Source of the DNA: Pelomyxa schiedti
Lineage: Eukaryota > Evosea > Pelobiontida > Pelomyxidae
DNA: 64,000 nt
Assembly (NCBI GenBank): GCA_020536535.1
Contig: JAHLWZ010000564.1
Location: 768-64,767, forward strand
Direction of reading: 5' to 3'
This document shows, piece after piece, positions 43,001 through 54,688 of this stretch (position 1 is its first letter; the number at the start of each line of letters is the position of its first letter). A program made the translations under genes and the position numbers. The notes under the pieces are model-generated. The model worked only from the letters and a program-made list of their open reading frames with translations. It ran no database searches and was not told the origin of the DNA.

Positions 43001-45174
43001 GTGCTCTCGTTAAAAATTCTGTTAGTGTGCACAACGCGAAGGTGTGAATTTCAAAATTTTCGAAAGAACACTAGTTGTGATGATGGGATGGTACGTGCTA
43101 ACGTTGACACCATTCCCCTGTCTGATGGCCTTAGGAATGGCCTTTTGGTTTGATCCCTGCTTCTTTTTGATTTTTCCTTGCTTTCATCGGTTTTTTACCT
43201 ACTGAGGAAAACGGAGTGTGATGGAGGTGATGGTGAAATCGCCGAAGATCGAAAAAGTCGAACACGGATCTCCCCCACACGAAAAAATTTCGTGGTGAAG
43301 ACATTGATGTGTTTGTGTGTTGTTGATGTCACAGCTTGCACCAGCTGATTCAACCAGCTTCCTTCTTCAGATGTCACCAACCCGTTCACCTGAACCGAGA
43401 CAAATACTTGTTCCAAGAAGAACCACTGAAGACTGAAACGATCGTCATCACAATCTCAGCTTCAATCTGTAAAAAAAAAAAACCATAGCGGCGGATGGTG
43501 CTCCCACGCCACGGCTGAAAAACGCCGAATTGCAAGTATCCATCCCACAATTTGTGTTCGACCCCTTCGGGGTGTATGCCCCTTGCACTAGCAATAGCAA
43601 TTCATGACTGGTTGTGTGGTGGGTTCATTGATACCGCACATCATTTACGGCCACTTGGTGTGGAAGCACGTTGCTTCACAACATAGTAGTTGCACGGATT
43701 CATCCAGGTAAAAAAAAAAACCGGGGGCGAATAATATAAACAACCATTACTCCCAAAACCAACACTGTATACACACAGGAAGATGACAATTAAATTCCGC
43801 CACACTCATTTTCACTGGTTGGACTCAGGCGATGCACGGATGTCCACCTTGCGGCAGGACGCTATAACCTCAACTCACACAGAAAACACAATTCTGCTGG
43901 GATCGGATCCGCATCAGACTGCACTCCCGCATTACAAGTGACTCTGGTCAAAGACCTCTGGCCTTTTTGTCTCCGCAAAAACCTTAAAACAAACAGCAAC
44001 CACCCCTTCCCTGCTCTTTCACAGTGGAAAAAAAAACACTTGGTTTTTGGCAAAAAAAGTGCTGTTTGTACAATTATTTCTGCTGTGGCACTTCGCAAGG
44101 ATTGGGGGTATTTTGGGGGCTTGTGTCTCTCTGACCAACAGGCTGCTGGGGGATTCGCACGAGAGTCGAATTGGGGGGGGGGGTGGCTCGAATTGGGGAT
44201 TGCACTTGATACTCCACGAGAACCCACCCAACAACCCCCCATTGGCACCCAGTCCTCCGCGGGGGATTCCCAGCCCAGTTGGGTTTGGTCTGGGAATGTG
44301 TTCGGGGTTTCCAAACACCCGCCGCGGTACTTTGGTGCCAAACTCGAGGGAAGGGTTCTCGTGGGGTTAGCCCAGCCCGGCCAATCTTCCTCTCTTTTGG
44401 GGTGTGTGCAATGTGCAGCCACTCGAAATGGTCATCACAGAGACATACTGAACTTGAACCACCGGGGGATGGGAAGGATTTGCCGGAACTCAGTGAAGAT
44501 GAAGTACAAGTGGGCAAGAGGTTCCGGGAATCATCGCGGATCAGGTGAGCAGCTGTGAATTGGTGAGTTGGGAGAAAAAAGCATGCAAGGTGTTCATTGC
44601 AATACCTTGCGTCCGGCTGCTGCTGACTCTGGCTGATTTTTTATTTTGGATATCAAATCAGATGGCTTGCTTTATTCGTCGGTTGTGTCAACAACAAGAC
44701 TGTTGAGTGGGATGTGAGTTGGGAGAAGACGCAAAACTGAAGAAGAGACCTGCTGACAACACAACTCGGTGATAATAATTTCGCGGAACGGGTAAAATAA
44801 GTTGCCTGCCAATGTATATCATACAATCATCCACCACACTCGACGTGGTGTGAATCGCAGATGACCACATGATCACACATGGGAGTGTTGCTATTATTGT
44901 CTCTGTGTGCGATATATTAGAACACACGGAATTCAACGGGAAAAGGGAGCCATACCCTCTCATGATAGCGGCGGCAATTCCTCGATTCCAGCGAAACTAA
45001 TTTGAATTGACGATCAAGCCATATGTGGTGAGTCAACGCAGCAGCGTATTGGGAGTCTCAGCACAGCAGGAGTCTCAGCACAGCAGAAATGACGGACTTT
45101 GAGTGCGTGTGGGACGGTCGATGGTGTTACATGTTGGGGTGGTATTACAATGCAAGTGCGGGTGTTTTGGGTCT
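43001..45174. other. Gene-poor interval with unassigned reading frames
   Basis: About 2.2 kb. On the minus strand about 43480-43200 reads protein-like (after an acceptor TTTTTACAG: EIVMTIVSVFSGSSWNKYL) and might be an upstream exon of the phosphodiesterase. Long open frames on both strands at 43862-44558 overlap each other fully and match nothing I know. A plus-strand stretch near 44430-44545 (PELSEDEVQVGKRFRESS, followed by GTGAGC) is the only piece that looks exon-like. From 44550 to 45170 I see no gene. Confidence 0.4.
44214..44364. repeat. Nested inverted repeats (about 150-base stem-loop)
   Basis: Three pairs of reverse-complementary arms are nested: 44214-44225 CCACGAGAACCC with 44353-44364; TTGGCACC near 44242-44249 with GGTGCCAA near 44334-44341; ATTCCCAG near 44267 with CTGGGAAT near 44290. 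CCGCGG blocks also lie in matching places (near 44256 and 44322). The whole can fold into one long imperfect hairpin in DNA or RNA. No coding gene is recognised over it. Confidence 0.6.
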
Positions 45175-47319
45175 CTACAAGGTGGTCCCCACCAGCCTGG
45201 GGATCCACACTGCTGCTGGCTGCTGCTGTGGCTGATGCGGGGGGATGTTGGGCCACAAAGAGGACGAAGGCCGCCACGTGGCCGGGGAGACTGGCGCAGC
45301 AGCTGCAGTATCAACGGAATCAGCCATTTTGGCATCGCGCTGTTGGGCAATCAGTCGCAGCAACCAGGCAGGCTGAACAGGCTCAGGGCGGGGTGGTTGC
45401 TGCTGGGGCGGAGTCGGGGGGTTGATGGCCGGCAACAAAGCTGCTGGTTGGGACGGTGGTAACCCAAACGGGAACCAACCAACGCCAGGTACACTAACAC
45501 CAACACCAACAGCAGCAGCAGCAGGCTGAACAGGCCGAGCAGGGCGTGGCGGCTGCTGCTGGGGCGGCTTCGGGGGATTGACGGCCGGCAACAAAGCTGC
45601 TGGTTGGGACGGTGGCACCCCGAACGGGAACCAGCCAACGCCAGGTACACTGACACCAACGCCAGCAGCAGCAGGCTGAACAAGCTCAGGGCGGGGTGCC
45701 TGCTGGGGAGGCTTCGGGGGATTTATGGTGGGTGCTGACGGTGGTAACCCAAACGGGAACCAGCCAACGCCAGGTACACTGATACCAACACCAACAGCAT
45801 CACCACCAGCAGCAGCGGTACTAGTACTAGTGGTGCCAGTCCCCGGGGGCTGCCGCTGCTGCTGCCCACTGCTAATCCATGGTTGCGAAGGCATAGGCAT
45901 CATCGTTATGGGAGCGGCGTCAGCATCAGCAGCAGGAGATGATGTCACGTGAGGTTGTGGCTGGGTATGCGGCTGCGAATGTGACTGTGACTGTGACTGT
46001 GCCGGGCCCTGCGCATCCCAGTCCCAGTCCAGCGACCCTGGTCTCACAGGGCGGGTCCACGACGTCCTAGTCGTCCCGACAGTAGTAGCCTCGGCGGCGG
46101 GGGGGGTCGTTGTCGTCGTCGTCCTTGGTGCCTGTGGCTGTGCCTGCGACGTCGGGTGCTGCACTCCCCAGTCCCAGTCGAGCGCCCCGGGCAGCGTTGG
46201 GCGGGTCCAAGCATCAGATGTCGGGGTCGCAGCGCTGCTGCTGCTGCTGACTCGGAGGCCATCACCGTCGTCATCAGCTGGAGTGGCTGCACTGGGAGTG
46301 CGTCGTGGCTGGGGCGACGGAGAGGCGGAGGAGAAGGACGAGGAGGATGGGCGAAGCAGGGGAGCGAGGCGTGGCCGGCCCACAATGCGAGAGAACAGCT
46401 TCCCATCGCGTTGGAAATCAAATGCAAAGAAATTCTCGGGAAGATCAGTCGAGCCGGCCGGTCTGTTCAACTTAGGAACGATGAATGCTACTCTTTGTCG
46501 AAAGACCTGTCGTTGGGTATGGATCAGTGAGATTACAGCAGGAAGAAACAAAACACAGTCATTTTGTATCACACAACACACACCTCGTAAAGCACGTCAG
46601 CCACTGCGCCAGCAACCGACTGGGCTGCAACCAAGAACAGAGTGTCGGCCAGCCACGGCGGCACGTAGTCGACTTCGCGCCCCGGGGCGCAGAACGACTC
46701 GTCGTCGGCGGTGACCCAGTAGCACTCATCAGGCAAGGCTCGCCACCACCCCGTGCCAGCCCCGCTGCCCACAGATCCAAACGGGTGCGGCACAGCGGCC
46801 GATGACGGTGATGAAGATGACGGGGAAGGCGCAGGCGAAGACAACGACGACGAGGGAGAGGAGGGTGGCGACGATAAGGGCGGCGAGGATGACCACGAGG
46901 AGGAGGAGAAGCCAGCAGCGAGGGGGGAGCTCGTCGGCGTCGAGGAGGAGGAGGAGCGGGGGCGGGGAGTGCCGAGGACGGGGATGTGCTGGTCGTGGTC
47001 GGCGTGGTCGTGCAAGTCCAGGAGGGGATGCGTGGGCCAGACAGGCCAGACACCGAGCGGATCGCGACGGGGAGCACCGATGTACGAGGAGGGGACGCGT
47101 GGCTCGGCTGCGAAGCTGCGCGGGGGGGTGGCCGGAGAGGCGATGTAATCGCGTCTGCTGGTCGTGGCACTAGTACTCGCGGGCATGGCCCGGCTGCAAA
47201 AAAACGTTAGTCTCGAGACGAGGGAAACACCGCAAAAATTGTGGAAGAGATGCTCACCGTACGAGGACGGCAATACCCAAAACAGCGATCGTAACAAACA
47301 CGCTTCCTAAAGCAAACAT
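45175..47319 (-). CDS. N-anchored Ser/Pro-rich protein with three 50-residue repeats
   Basis: ATG at 47319; residues 1-20 form a signal anchor (MFALGSVFVTIAVLGIAVLV). An intron of about 63 bases (GTGAGCATC ... TTTGCAG) follows. The second exon is GC-rich and Ser/Pro-rich, ending in a folded-looking patch (ECYWVTADDESFC, then WLADTLFLVAAQSVAG). The third exon starts FRQRVAFIVPKLNRP....ENFFAFDFQRDGKLFSRI and then becomes low complexity with LDWDWG/LDWDWD twins and three repeats containing SVPGVGWFPFG. Stop at 45175. The two globular patches around the intron at about 46510-46585 may form a small domain. Function unknown. The strongly biased composition suggests a long unstructured region exposed from a membrane. 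Confidence 0.6.
45371..45790 (-). repeat. Tandem 150-bp coding repeat, three copies
   Basis: Copies start at 45371, 45521 and 45671, an exact 150-base spacing (50 residues). The third is shortened by about 30 bases. Each encodes SVPGVGWFPFG, then a Pro/Gln-rich stretch (NPPKPPQQ). DNA identity between copies is high, so the array is recent or kept uniform by recombination. Confidence 0.85.
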
Positions 47320-47941
47320 TGTCGCTTGTACGTGCGGTAATACGGTATGTAAGAAAACTCAAACTCGAAAAAAAAGCAAAAGTGGTTCGTCTCCTTCAAA
47401 ATTTCACCTTTTAAATCAAAAAACCAAAAACCACAGTTGCACAACGTGAGAATTTACATCCTGATAGATCACTGACACCACCCCCACCTCAGAACAACCT
47501 CCGCACCGTGGAGAGAATCATGCCTCTGCACGGAGTTCCCAATTGTTCCGGCAAGTAACTCTTCAATCACTGCTAGTAGACTAAACTCTTACCAGAAATC
47601 ATCAATCCGTCGAACTTAGCTTAAGTTGAGCCCAGTGCTGCGATACAACTGTCACTATGGCAAGATGATGTGGATGCACAGGCACCTGCATCGCCGGAAC
47701 CATAACAATTCCAGCCACACCCACCATGAGACACACTCCCAAATTCAGACTTGGGCTATGTGGACCACATCTTTCTACTGTTGCAGGTATTAGGAGATTG
47801 TTGTTTGGGGGCGTGAATGAACCCCAATTCCCACTCAGTACCCAATTTCCAATCTGGAAACTGTATTATCACTCTTTTTAGCTTTTTTCATTTCGGCTTT
47901 TCGTTTTCGCAATCGTAATTACGAGGTGGTGCGTGAGTGCA
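47320..47941. promoter_or_regulatory. Intergenic region between divergent genes (45175 gene and MATE)
   Basis: 622 bases separating two oppositely directed starts, so it should contain both promoters and 5' UTRs. The sequence is ordinary in composition with A-runs near 47370. I see no RNA gene, repeat or clear motif in it. Confidence 0.4.
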
Positions 47942-50439
47942 ATGCTTGTTGGTGGCGGATCTACGACAGGGACAGCAACGCAAATGGGCGACACAACTGG
48001 CTGCGGCAACTGTGAAGGCGAGGGCGTCCCTCGCGATGCGGAGATCTCTGTCGCAGTACAACCGGATCTCGAGATCCAAGGCTCAAACGCAAACGCAAAT
48101 GCGGCAGCGATATTGGTGACCAGCACAAACACCAGCGGCGATGACGCCGTTGACGACTCTGTGCATCGCGACGACGGCGACGGCGGCGGGGGCAAACCAA
48201 CTACAACTACTTCGTCGCCGTGCGGGATGTTGGACAAGGCGTGCGTTGCTGTGTTCCGGTGCCGATTCGCAGGTGGCGTGAAGGAGGAGTTGCTGGCAGT
48301 GTGGAAGATGGCTTGGCCTATCTGCCTCGGCTACGCTCTGTGGATGCAAATCGGCGTGGTGAACTTGATATTCATGGGTCACGTTGGCCCTAATGAGATG
48401 GGTATGCATGGAGCTCTGCTTTGTCCTCTCTGCCTGTGATAGTTTCTCGTCATTCTCGTTCTAACGTTCTGAATTGAATTTGTTTTTTCAGCGGCTTCCT
48501 CCCTTGCTATAATGCTAGCAAATGTAACTGGCTGGAGTGTCGGGATTGGCTTGTTAAGTGCAGTGGACACACTTGCGTAAGTACCTTAATTCATAGAGAA
48601 TTTCTTACGCGTGTGTCAGATCACAAGCTTATGGTGCACAGAATTACAAAAAAGTGGGCATAATTCTACAAAGAGGTTGGTTTTCCCTGAAATCAAATAA
48701 CACTGTTTTGTTATTTGATTTACACCCTCCAAGGTGTGTTGGTGTGCTGGTGCTACTGCATACCCATTATTGGTGTTTGGTTCTGTTCGGAATACATTCT
48801 GGTGTTTCTGAGACAGGTCACTTCTCTTTCTTGCTTTAAGATGCCAAAAGTCTCTTTAGGATCCAGAGATCTCTGCTGCAGCTGCAAGATTCATGAAGAT
48901 AATCAGTCCGTCATTGTTTCCCTTTTTCTTGTACGAATCCACCAAGAGAACTCTTCAGTGCCAAGGGATAGTTTTCCCAGCCATGGTACCATCTCTTTCT
49001 TGGTCGCTCTTCTCCAACACACCTTGCAGATCGTTTGTGCGGCCGCTGTTGTACTTCTGGTGATTCTGCTCTGTTTTTTTGTTTTATATCTTGGACTTGG
49101 CCTCACAGGTAAAGAGGCATACCATTTTGCATTTAATGGTTTTCAGGATCCGCCATTTCAATGACAATTGTTTATTTCTTCATGCCTTCCGTTCTCATAC
49201 CCTATATTATCATCAGAAAATTGCATCGCCAGTTGAGATCCAATATCCATAGAAACATTTAACACCGTACCAGGATGTGGGGAGGATTTTCTCGCGAATG
49301 TTTCAAAAATTGGAAGGAATTTTTGTTTTTGGGCCTGCCTGGCGCCTTCATGACCTGTGCTGAGTGGTGGGCTTTTGAAATCATGACGATTCTTTCCGGT
49401 AGGCCTAATTAGTTTTTGGACTCTGTTCTAATATAAAAAGGTCTTCTTGGCACTGTATCTCTGGCATCAAACGTTGTAATCATGAACACCTACGGCATCT
49501 TTTTCATGGTGTGTTCTTCTTTCCTCCGGTGCAATTCCATTAACTGCCTGTTGCCAGATTCCACTTGGAATGTCTGTAGTATCTGCAACAAGGGTTGGAA
49601 ATGCTCTTGGAGCCAACTTTCCTACCCGAGCAAGGTGCACCGCACTATCCAGTGGTCTCCTTCTTGTAACAAAAACTCAGAATGGTCTCCATTATGACGT
49701 TGTCTATTACAATATTTACTGAGGTTATTCAAACATCCTTGCTGTTGGCATGCCATGAATTCTGGGCGAAAATGTACACAAATAATGATGAAGTAGTAGC
49801 ACTGGTATGACATTCCCCAATACCTGTTTCTTTGCCCAACAAATTTGAATGCAGGTTGCCAAGCTCTTGCCCATGTGCGCCCTGTTTCTCACCTCTGATG
49901 GACTTCAGGTGTGTGGTGGGGGTGTACTCCGTGGCTGCGGAAGGCAGAAGTGGGGTGCGTGTATCAACTTGGCCTCATTCTACGTTTTTGGATTACCTCT
50001 GGGAGCTGTACTCACGTTTGTTGCGGACCTGGGACTCTGGGGGATATGGATAGGCGAAGGGGTGTGTTCTCCTTTTCTTCTGAAACTCCTTTGGTTCGAC
50101 TCACTCATCCATCCCAAGGTGGCATTGACCCTGTCCTCTACTTCCTTCATTTTTCTTGTAGTACTCACCAAGTGGCAACTGATTGCCCAGCGCGTTTCCG
50201 ATAGAGAAAAAGCCTACGCTGTAGACTCCCACCCCTCTATCTCTGACAAACCGGCCGATTCAACACCAGAATCAGCCACAACTACAACAACAACCATCAT
50301 AACCTCCGGAACATCAGCAGACCCCAGCATTACCACATCAGAGGTTGTTGAGCCAGTTGCAATATCAACAGGTGATGAGCCATCATCGCGGCTTGTGGAG
50401 ATGGTACCCGTTAACCACCGGTCAACTGAGGACCCCTAA
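47942..50439 (+). CDS. MATE-family multidrug/organic-cation antiporter
   Basis: ATG at 47942. The first exon is GC-rich with a long acidic, Ala/Thr-rich cytosolic N-terminus. The MATE core starts near 48285 with ELLAVWKMAWPICLGYALWM and IGVVNLIFMGHVGPNEM, the typical opening of SLC47/DTX proteins. Later exons give SQAYGAQNYKKVGIILQRG (48610-48670, across an intron), LPGAFMTCAEWWAFEIMTILSG (49340-49400), LASNVVIMNTYGIFFMI and the half beginning VAKLLPMCALFLTSDGLQ (49853), which matches the Q-containing second half. Twelve spans are expected; several exon joins between 48590 and 49860 were not resolved individually. The tail is Thr/Ser-rich, stop at 50437-50439. MATE proteins export cations and drugs in exchange for H+ or Na+ at plasma or vacuolar membranes. 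Confidence 0.85.
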
Positions 50440-50823
50440 CAGTCTTTATGGGGTCGGCAAGGTCATAGTCAGCTATGTTGACAACAAATAGGGATTGTGA
50501 ATAGCCCTCTATCAGTGGCACTCTAAACATGTGCCATCTGTGTGGTATTTAATTCACCAATACAAAAATCAGAATTTTGATTGTTTTGTGAACTATCCCT
50601 TGGTTCTGCAACGGTGTGATGATAGGCAATTTTTTCCCGCCTTTGTTCATGCATCGGCAAACAACACGCCACTACCGACAGCAAATGGCATAAACTGCCG
50701 GGATTTCAGTCAATTTATTTGGTGGTGGCAGTAGTTCCCTGCGTGGACTGCGTTGTGCTAGGGAGAGTTTACAGAGAGATCTTATTTAAATCAACTGTGT
50801 GCACTACATACATTCACCTGGAG
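50440..50823. other. Spacer between MATE and tubby-like protein 2
   Basis: 384 bases. Open frames exist (for example around 50531-50734) but none shows motifs or splice continuity. I take it as the MATE 3' UTR and the promoter of the next gene. An upstream exon of tubby-like protein 2 could lie here. Confidence 0.35.
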
Positions 50824-52091
50824 ATGTTGTTGCTTGAAAACAACCCACCCATAAATGATGACGGTTTACTTTACACCGTGTGTTTACTTGATCTTATTGT
50901 ATTTGTAGAGGTGCGTGATGGCAGACGCTGCCTGACCTCATCTTTTGTAGAAAGGGATGATGAGTGGAAGAGCAAGAGATATTCTCAGTCAATTGTGTAT
51001 AACCGGCTAACCACGTAATTTACTTCTGCCATTCGTATCTATTCAGTCTTTATAGAGCAGCGCCACAGGAACTTGTGCGGTGCCGAGTGGAGGTAAATCT
51101 CACCCCTTGTTCAAGCACTTATATCACAAAGCGACAACGAATTTCTATGCACAGAGTATATTTATGCCTGTTGGAGGAAAGTTATCAGCTCTTACTTGTG
51201 GCGAGAAAGAGTTTGACACCCTCTTTCTCTGTGGACTTCTTCTCGAGCTTCAACGATCAATCTGACAGAACAATTCTTGCCAGGCTCAGGTAAGATCAAG
51301 TGACCTATTTTTTTTACAACTTCTCAGTCACGTTGGTGGATGTGAATATGCACTGCAAGCAAACAGTTCGTTCTGTTTGCCCAAAGAGAGGCCACAATTA
51401 GCAACCATTATTCGTGTATTATCTCTCTGTGTACCTACCTACTTTTTTTAACAGCTCTGCAGAGGGACAACGACATTCACCATAAATCTAGGAGAGTCTG
51501 TGTGGTATGGAATTTTAACTTAAGAAAGAAAACCTAATTTGTAGATCGTTCCCGCATTGACAAGCACTGGTTACGCAATCAACCTCACAGGATCCCTGTT
51601 GAAACTTGCCAAGGCAGGAGTTCATGATGTACAAGTCTTGCAGTCAAAAATTCCAAGTAATTGTTATTGCGACAATTTTTCTCAATTAAGATATCCTTAG
51701 TCTGGAATGCCGATCGAAAAGTATACGAGGTGAATACTTCTCACGCTGCTTATTTAAATTAAATGCGCTACATAGCTTTCTTTCTCTGGGAGGATAAGTG
51801 ACATAGCATCGAGGAAGGCATGTGTGCTGCAATTCATTCTCGATTTCCTTATGTGAGCGGAACCAATATTTGGTTAGAACTTCCAGCTTGAGCACCCTGA
51901 CCCCTTCTGTTCCAAACCGGTTCTGCAATTCGGACGCCTTTCCAAGTCTGTGTTCGCTCTTGGTTCGTACTTCCATCCCTCCACTTACTTGTAATGGGAT
52001 GGATACCTGACCCTCACACTCAGATTACTCCTTCCCACTTAACCTTCTCCAAGCCTTTGCCGCCTCGGTCGTGGCGTCCGAGGTGTTTTGA
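50824..52091 (+). CDS. Tubby-like protein 2
   Basis: Likely ATG at 50824 (MLLLENNPPINDD). About seven short exons rebuild a compact tubby domain when spliced at clear GT-AG sites: APQELVRCRVEV (tubby VRCR), VYLCLLEESYQLLLVARK (YFLHL....LLAGRK), FNDQSDRTILARLRS (counterpart of the S-x-D-P....GKLRSN region), RRVCVIVPAL (RRMTVIIPG), KIPIWNADRKVYE (KTPVWND), LSFSGRISDIASRKA (LNFQGRVT), VLQFGRLSKSVFALDYSFPL and LLQAFAASVVAS. The stop is at 52089-52091. Key joins are 51527 GTATGG to the acceptor near 51546, and GTTCGT near 51964 to the acceptor ending 52022. The domain starts almost at the N-terminus, so little regulatory sequence precedes it. It is quite diverged from tubby-like protein 1 (20881). 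A role in phosphoinositide-dependent membrane binding is inferred. Confidence 0.8.
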
Positions 52092-52194
52092 ACCTGCCTG
52101 CCCATTTATGTGTCATAGTCACCATCACACTACGAAGAAAGAACTTTTGTCACCTAAAATTGCTTTTTTTTTTTCTATCTGGTTGTGGGGCACT

Positions 52195-54456
52195 ATGGCG
52201 TCGTCGTACCAGCACATAGGGGGCGGGGTTCCCGTGACAGTGGTGATTATGGGTGTTAGTGTTGCCCTTGTGCTGCTGGCCAGCATCATGACGACTACGG
52301 TGGTACCAGGCGCCGCTGCGGACGCCGTCGTGGACGCGGGGGGTGCTAGTGCCGCCCCTGCTGCTGCTGGTGGTGACGACGACACTGCGGCGCCCACCGC
52401 GACGGGGACGGACAACAACAAGAATGAGAATGAGGCTTCTGAGGCCACAACCACCAGCAGTGGCGGTGGTGGCGGTGGTGCTGGCGATGGTGAGAGCAGG
52501 ACCGCGACGACTACGACGAGGACTGAGAATGGGGAATCAAACACGGCCGATGGTGGGGCCAGCAGCAGCAGCGGCGGCGGCGGCGGCGGCGGCGGCGGTG
52601 GCCGTGGGGGGACAGGGAAGTGGGCAACCACGGGGATGTGGCTGGGGAGTGGCCAGCCTGCTGCCGTGGACTTGGACAACCCTGCAAACTCATCAAAGAG
52701 GTTGCTTGCTTGCTTGCTTGCTTGTTGCTTGCTTGCGCTGCTAACTTTGTTGGTCTGTATTAATGGCGTTTGTTTGTTAGGATGCCCGAATTCATTGCAC
52801 AGATCGAGAATGAGCTCAAGCGGTTTTACCACAAACGCGGGGAGAGCTCAGAGGGTGATGAGGATACCCAAGTGAAGCTGCGGGATGTAAGGTTCCAGTA
52901 CATCAAGTATTACGACGGGCACGATGTGTTGAAGAGTTCCTATTACGGTGAAGGTTCTCCAAAAATTTTTCCACTCTTGTTGTTGATTTTAACTAGGAGG
53001 GTATGTGCAATATGAACTTGTGTTTGCACTTTACGTTTTTGCAACAGCAGAAACGTTCCCCAGTGCAGCCTCAAATTTACAACCTCACTGCCACAACATC
53101 ACATTGTTCGTTGATCACCGCGTGGTGGGCCACGTTTCTACCCATACATGGTATCCAGGCACTTGCAGCGACGAAAATTCCTTCCCTGAAAGTAAAGGGA
53201 ATGATCTATGCCAGGGCGATTCTTGCAGTAACACTGCAGCTGATTCGAGTGAGGCCGGCTGTGTCAAGTTATTGTTGTACAATATATGGAACTACTCTCC
53301 TCCCTGGGAGAACAGACTCCATATGCTTGTAGAAGAAGTATGAATACATGACTTTTTCCACATTCTAACGCGCAGTTTTACCCAAGATAGCTTTCAATAA
53401 TCCAGATGTTATTGCATTCCAAGAGCTCAGATATTCCACATGGGAAGGGGAACAACGAATGTATCAAAACACCCAATATGGGCGACTGCAGGTTGGGAAA
53501 CAAAACATAAGTTGTGTAACCACGTTGCCTAGTAGATTACACATTTTGTAGATCTCCTGGAAGATAAGCTTGGTTTCCGGTATCAATACTCCTTTCAGCC
53601 GGCCATGCTGTGTGTCTTTTTTCCGGAAAGTTGTTCTCTTACTGTCAAATAGGTACCTACACCGAATTTACACTGAAGGAACTTATGACATAGAGGGAGT
53701 TGGGATCTTAAGCAAATTCCCACTTTCTGCTATCCAATACAAACTATTACAGAAGAATATTTGGGAACCTACAGATGAGCATCAACGTGTGTGCCACGCC
53801 ACCACAATACAAACGCCACATGGACCTTTCACAGTCCTCAATACACACTTGTCACTTTCTGGTATGAATTTTTTTCCCCATGTTTCAAAATTTCTAATGC
53901 CTCTCAGATTATTCCCGCTATAGAAATGTAGCAGAAATTTGGGAATTTTCACAGCAGCTCCCGCTTCCTCAATTACTGTGTGGTGATTTCAATTCGGAAC
54001 CAACAGGAAATGCACTTAAATTCCTTACCGGAAGGGAAGCTCTTCCGGAGGAAATTACACCAACCGCCGCAACTCTTCCCGGTATTCCCCCTATCTCCCA
54101 GCCAATTCCCGTTGCCTAACTACCACGCTTTTCTCACAGATTTCAAGGATTCGTGGGAGATAACTCACCCACCAACGCAGAGTTGCACTGATGACGGCTG
54201 CCAGTACACCTCAGACCCCGGCCTGACATTCAACAGAGCCGGCAATCTCACGAAGAGAATAGACTTCCTTCTCACCCGAGGCAGAATAACACCCAAAGGT
54301 AAACAAACAACCACCACCCCGCACCAAAAATACTAAAACTCATCAAAAACAGAAGTTCAAGTTGCTGGTGATGCATCACTCAGTACCACCAACACTGAGG
54401 GCAAACCAGTGCCACCTTCTGACCACATGCCTCTTCTCACAACCCTGTGCCTGTGA
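52195..54456 (+). CDS. Membrane-anchored endonuclease/exonuclease/phosphatase-fold protein
   Basis: ATG at 52195 (MASSYQHIGGG). Residues about 13-34 form a signal anchor (VVIMGVSVALVLLASIMT), then a GC-rich Gly/Thr/Ala linker with a 10-Gly run. An intron holding a GCTT microsatellite (52701-52736) precedes MPEFIAQIENELKRFYHKRG. After a Cys-containing segment the EEP fold is readable: LLLYNIWNYSPPWENRL (53270), NPDVIAFQEL (53400, catalytic Glu), YDIEGVGILSKFPL (53690), VLNTHLSLS (53840), LLCGDFNSEPTGNALKFL (53975, D-x-N pair), RIDFLLTRG (54260) and SDHMPLLTTL (54420, D-H pair), stop at 54454-54456. All catalytic residues of the DNase I/sphingomyelinase-like fold are visible. Its topology, an N-terminal anchor with the domain likely luminal or outside, suggests a phosphodiesterase on a lipid or extracellular nucleic acid. 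The substrate cannot be told. Confidence 0.82.
52701..52736. repeat. GCTT microsatellite in an intron
   Basis: Repeated TTGC/GCTT units directly after the AAGAG exon end of the EEP-fold gene; part of its first intron. Confidence 0.85.
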
Positions 54457-54688
54457 GTGAATCACCACTGGCGATTAGATCGATCTGATCAGACTCTCCC
54501 TTATAGTAAACACACGAAACGTGCACGCAACCCCAAAAACAAACCGTTCGTTCGAAATCTGAGAAAACAGCCTAAACAACGCACGGAACCGCCTTTCGTA
54601 GTTGTGTGTTGTTGGTCATCCACCCAAAGACAACAAAACAATCACAACCCTCCTCGACCACAACGAGCCGCACCCATAATACACAACG

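Noticed and set aside
43862-44558. Long overlapping open frames on both strands (186 and 206 codons)
   Set aside because: They overlap completely, have odd composition and no family motif. GC-rich DNA gives such frames by chance. Not listed as genes.
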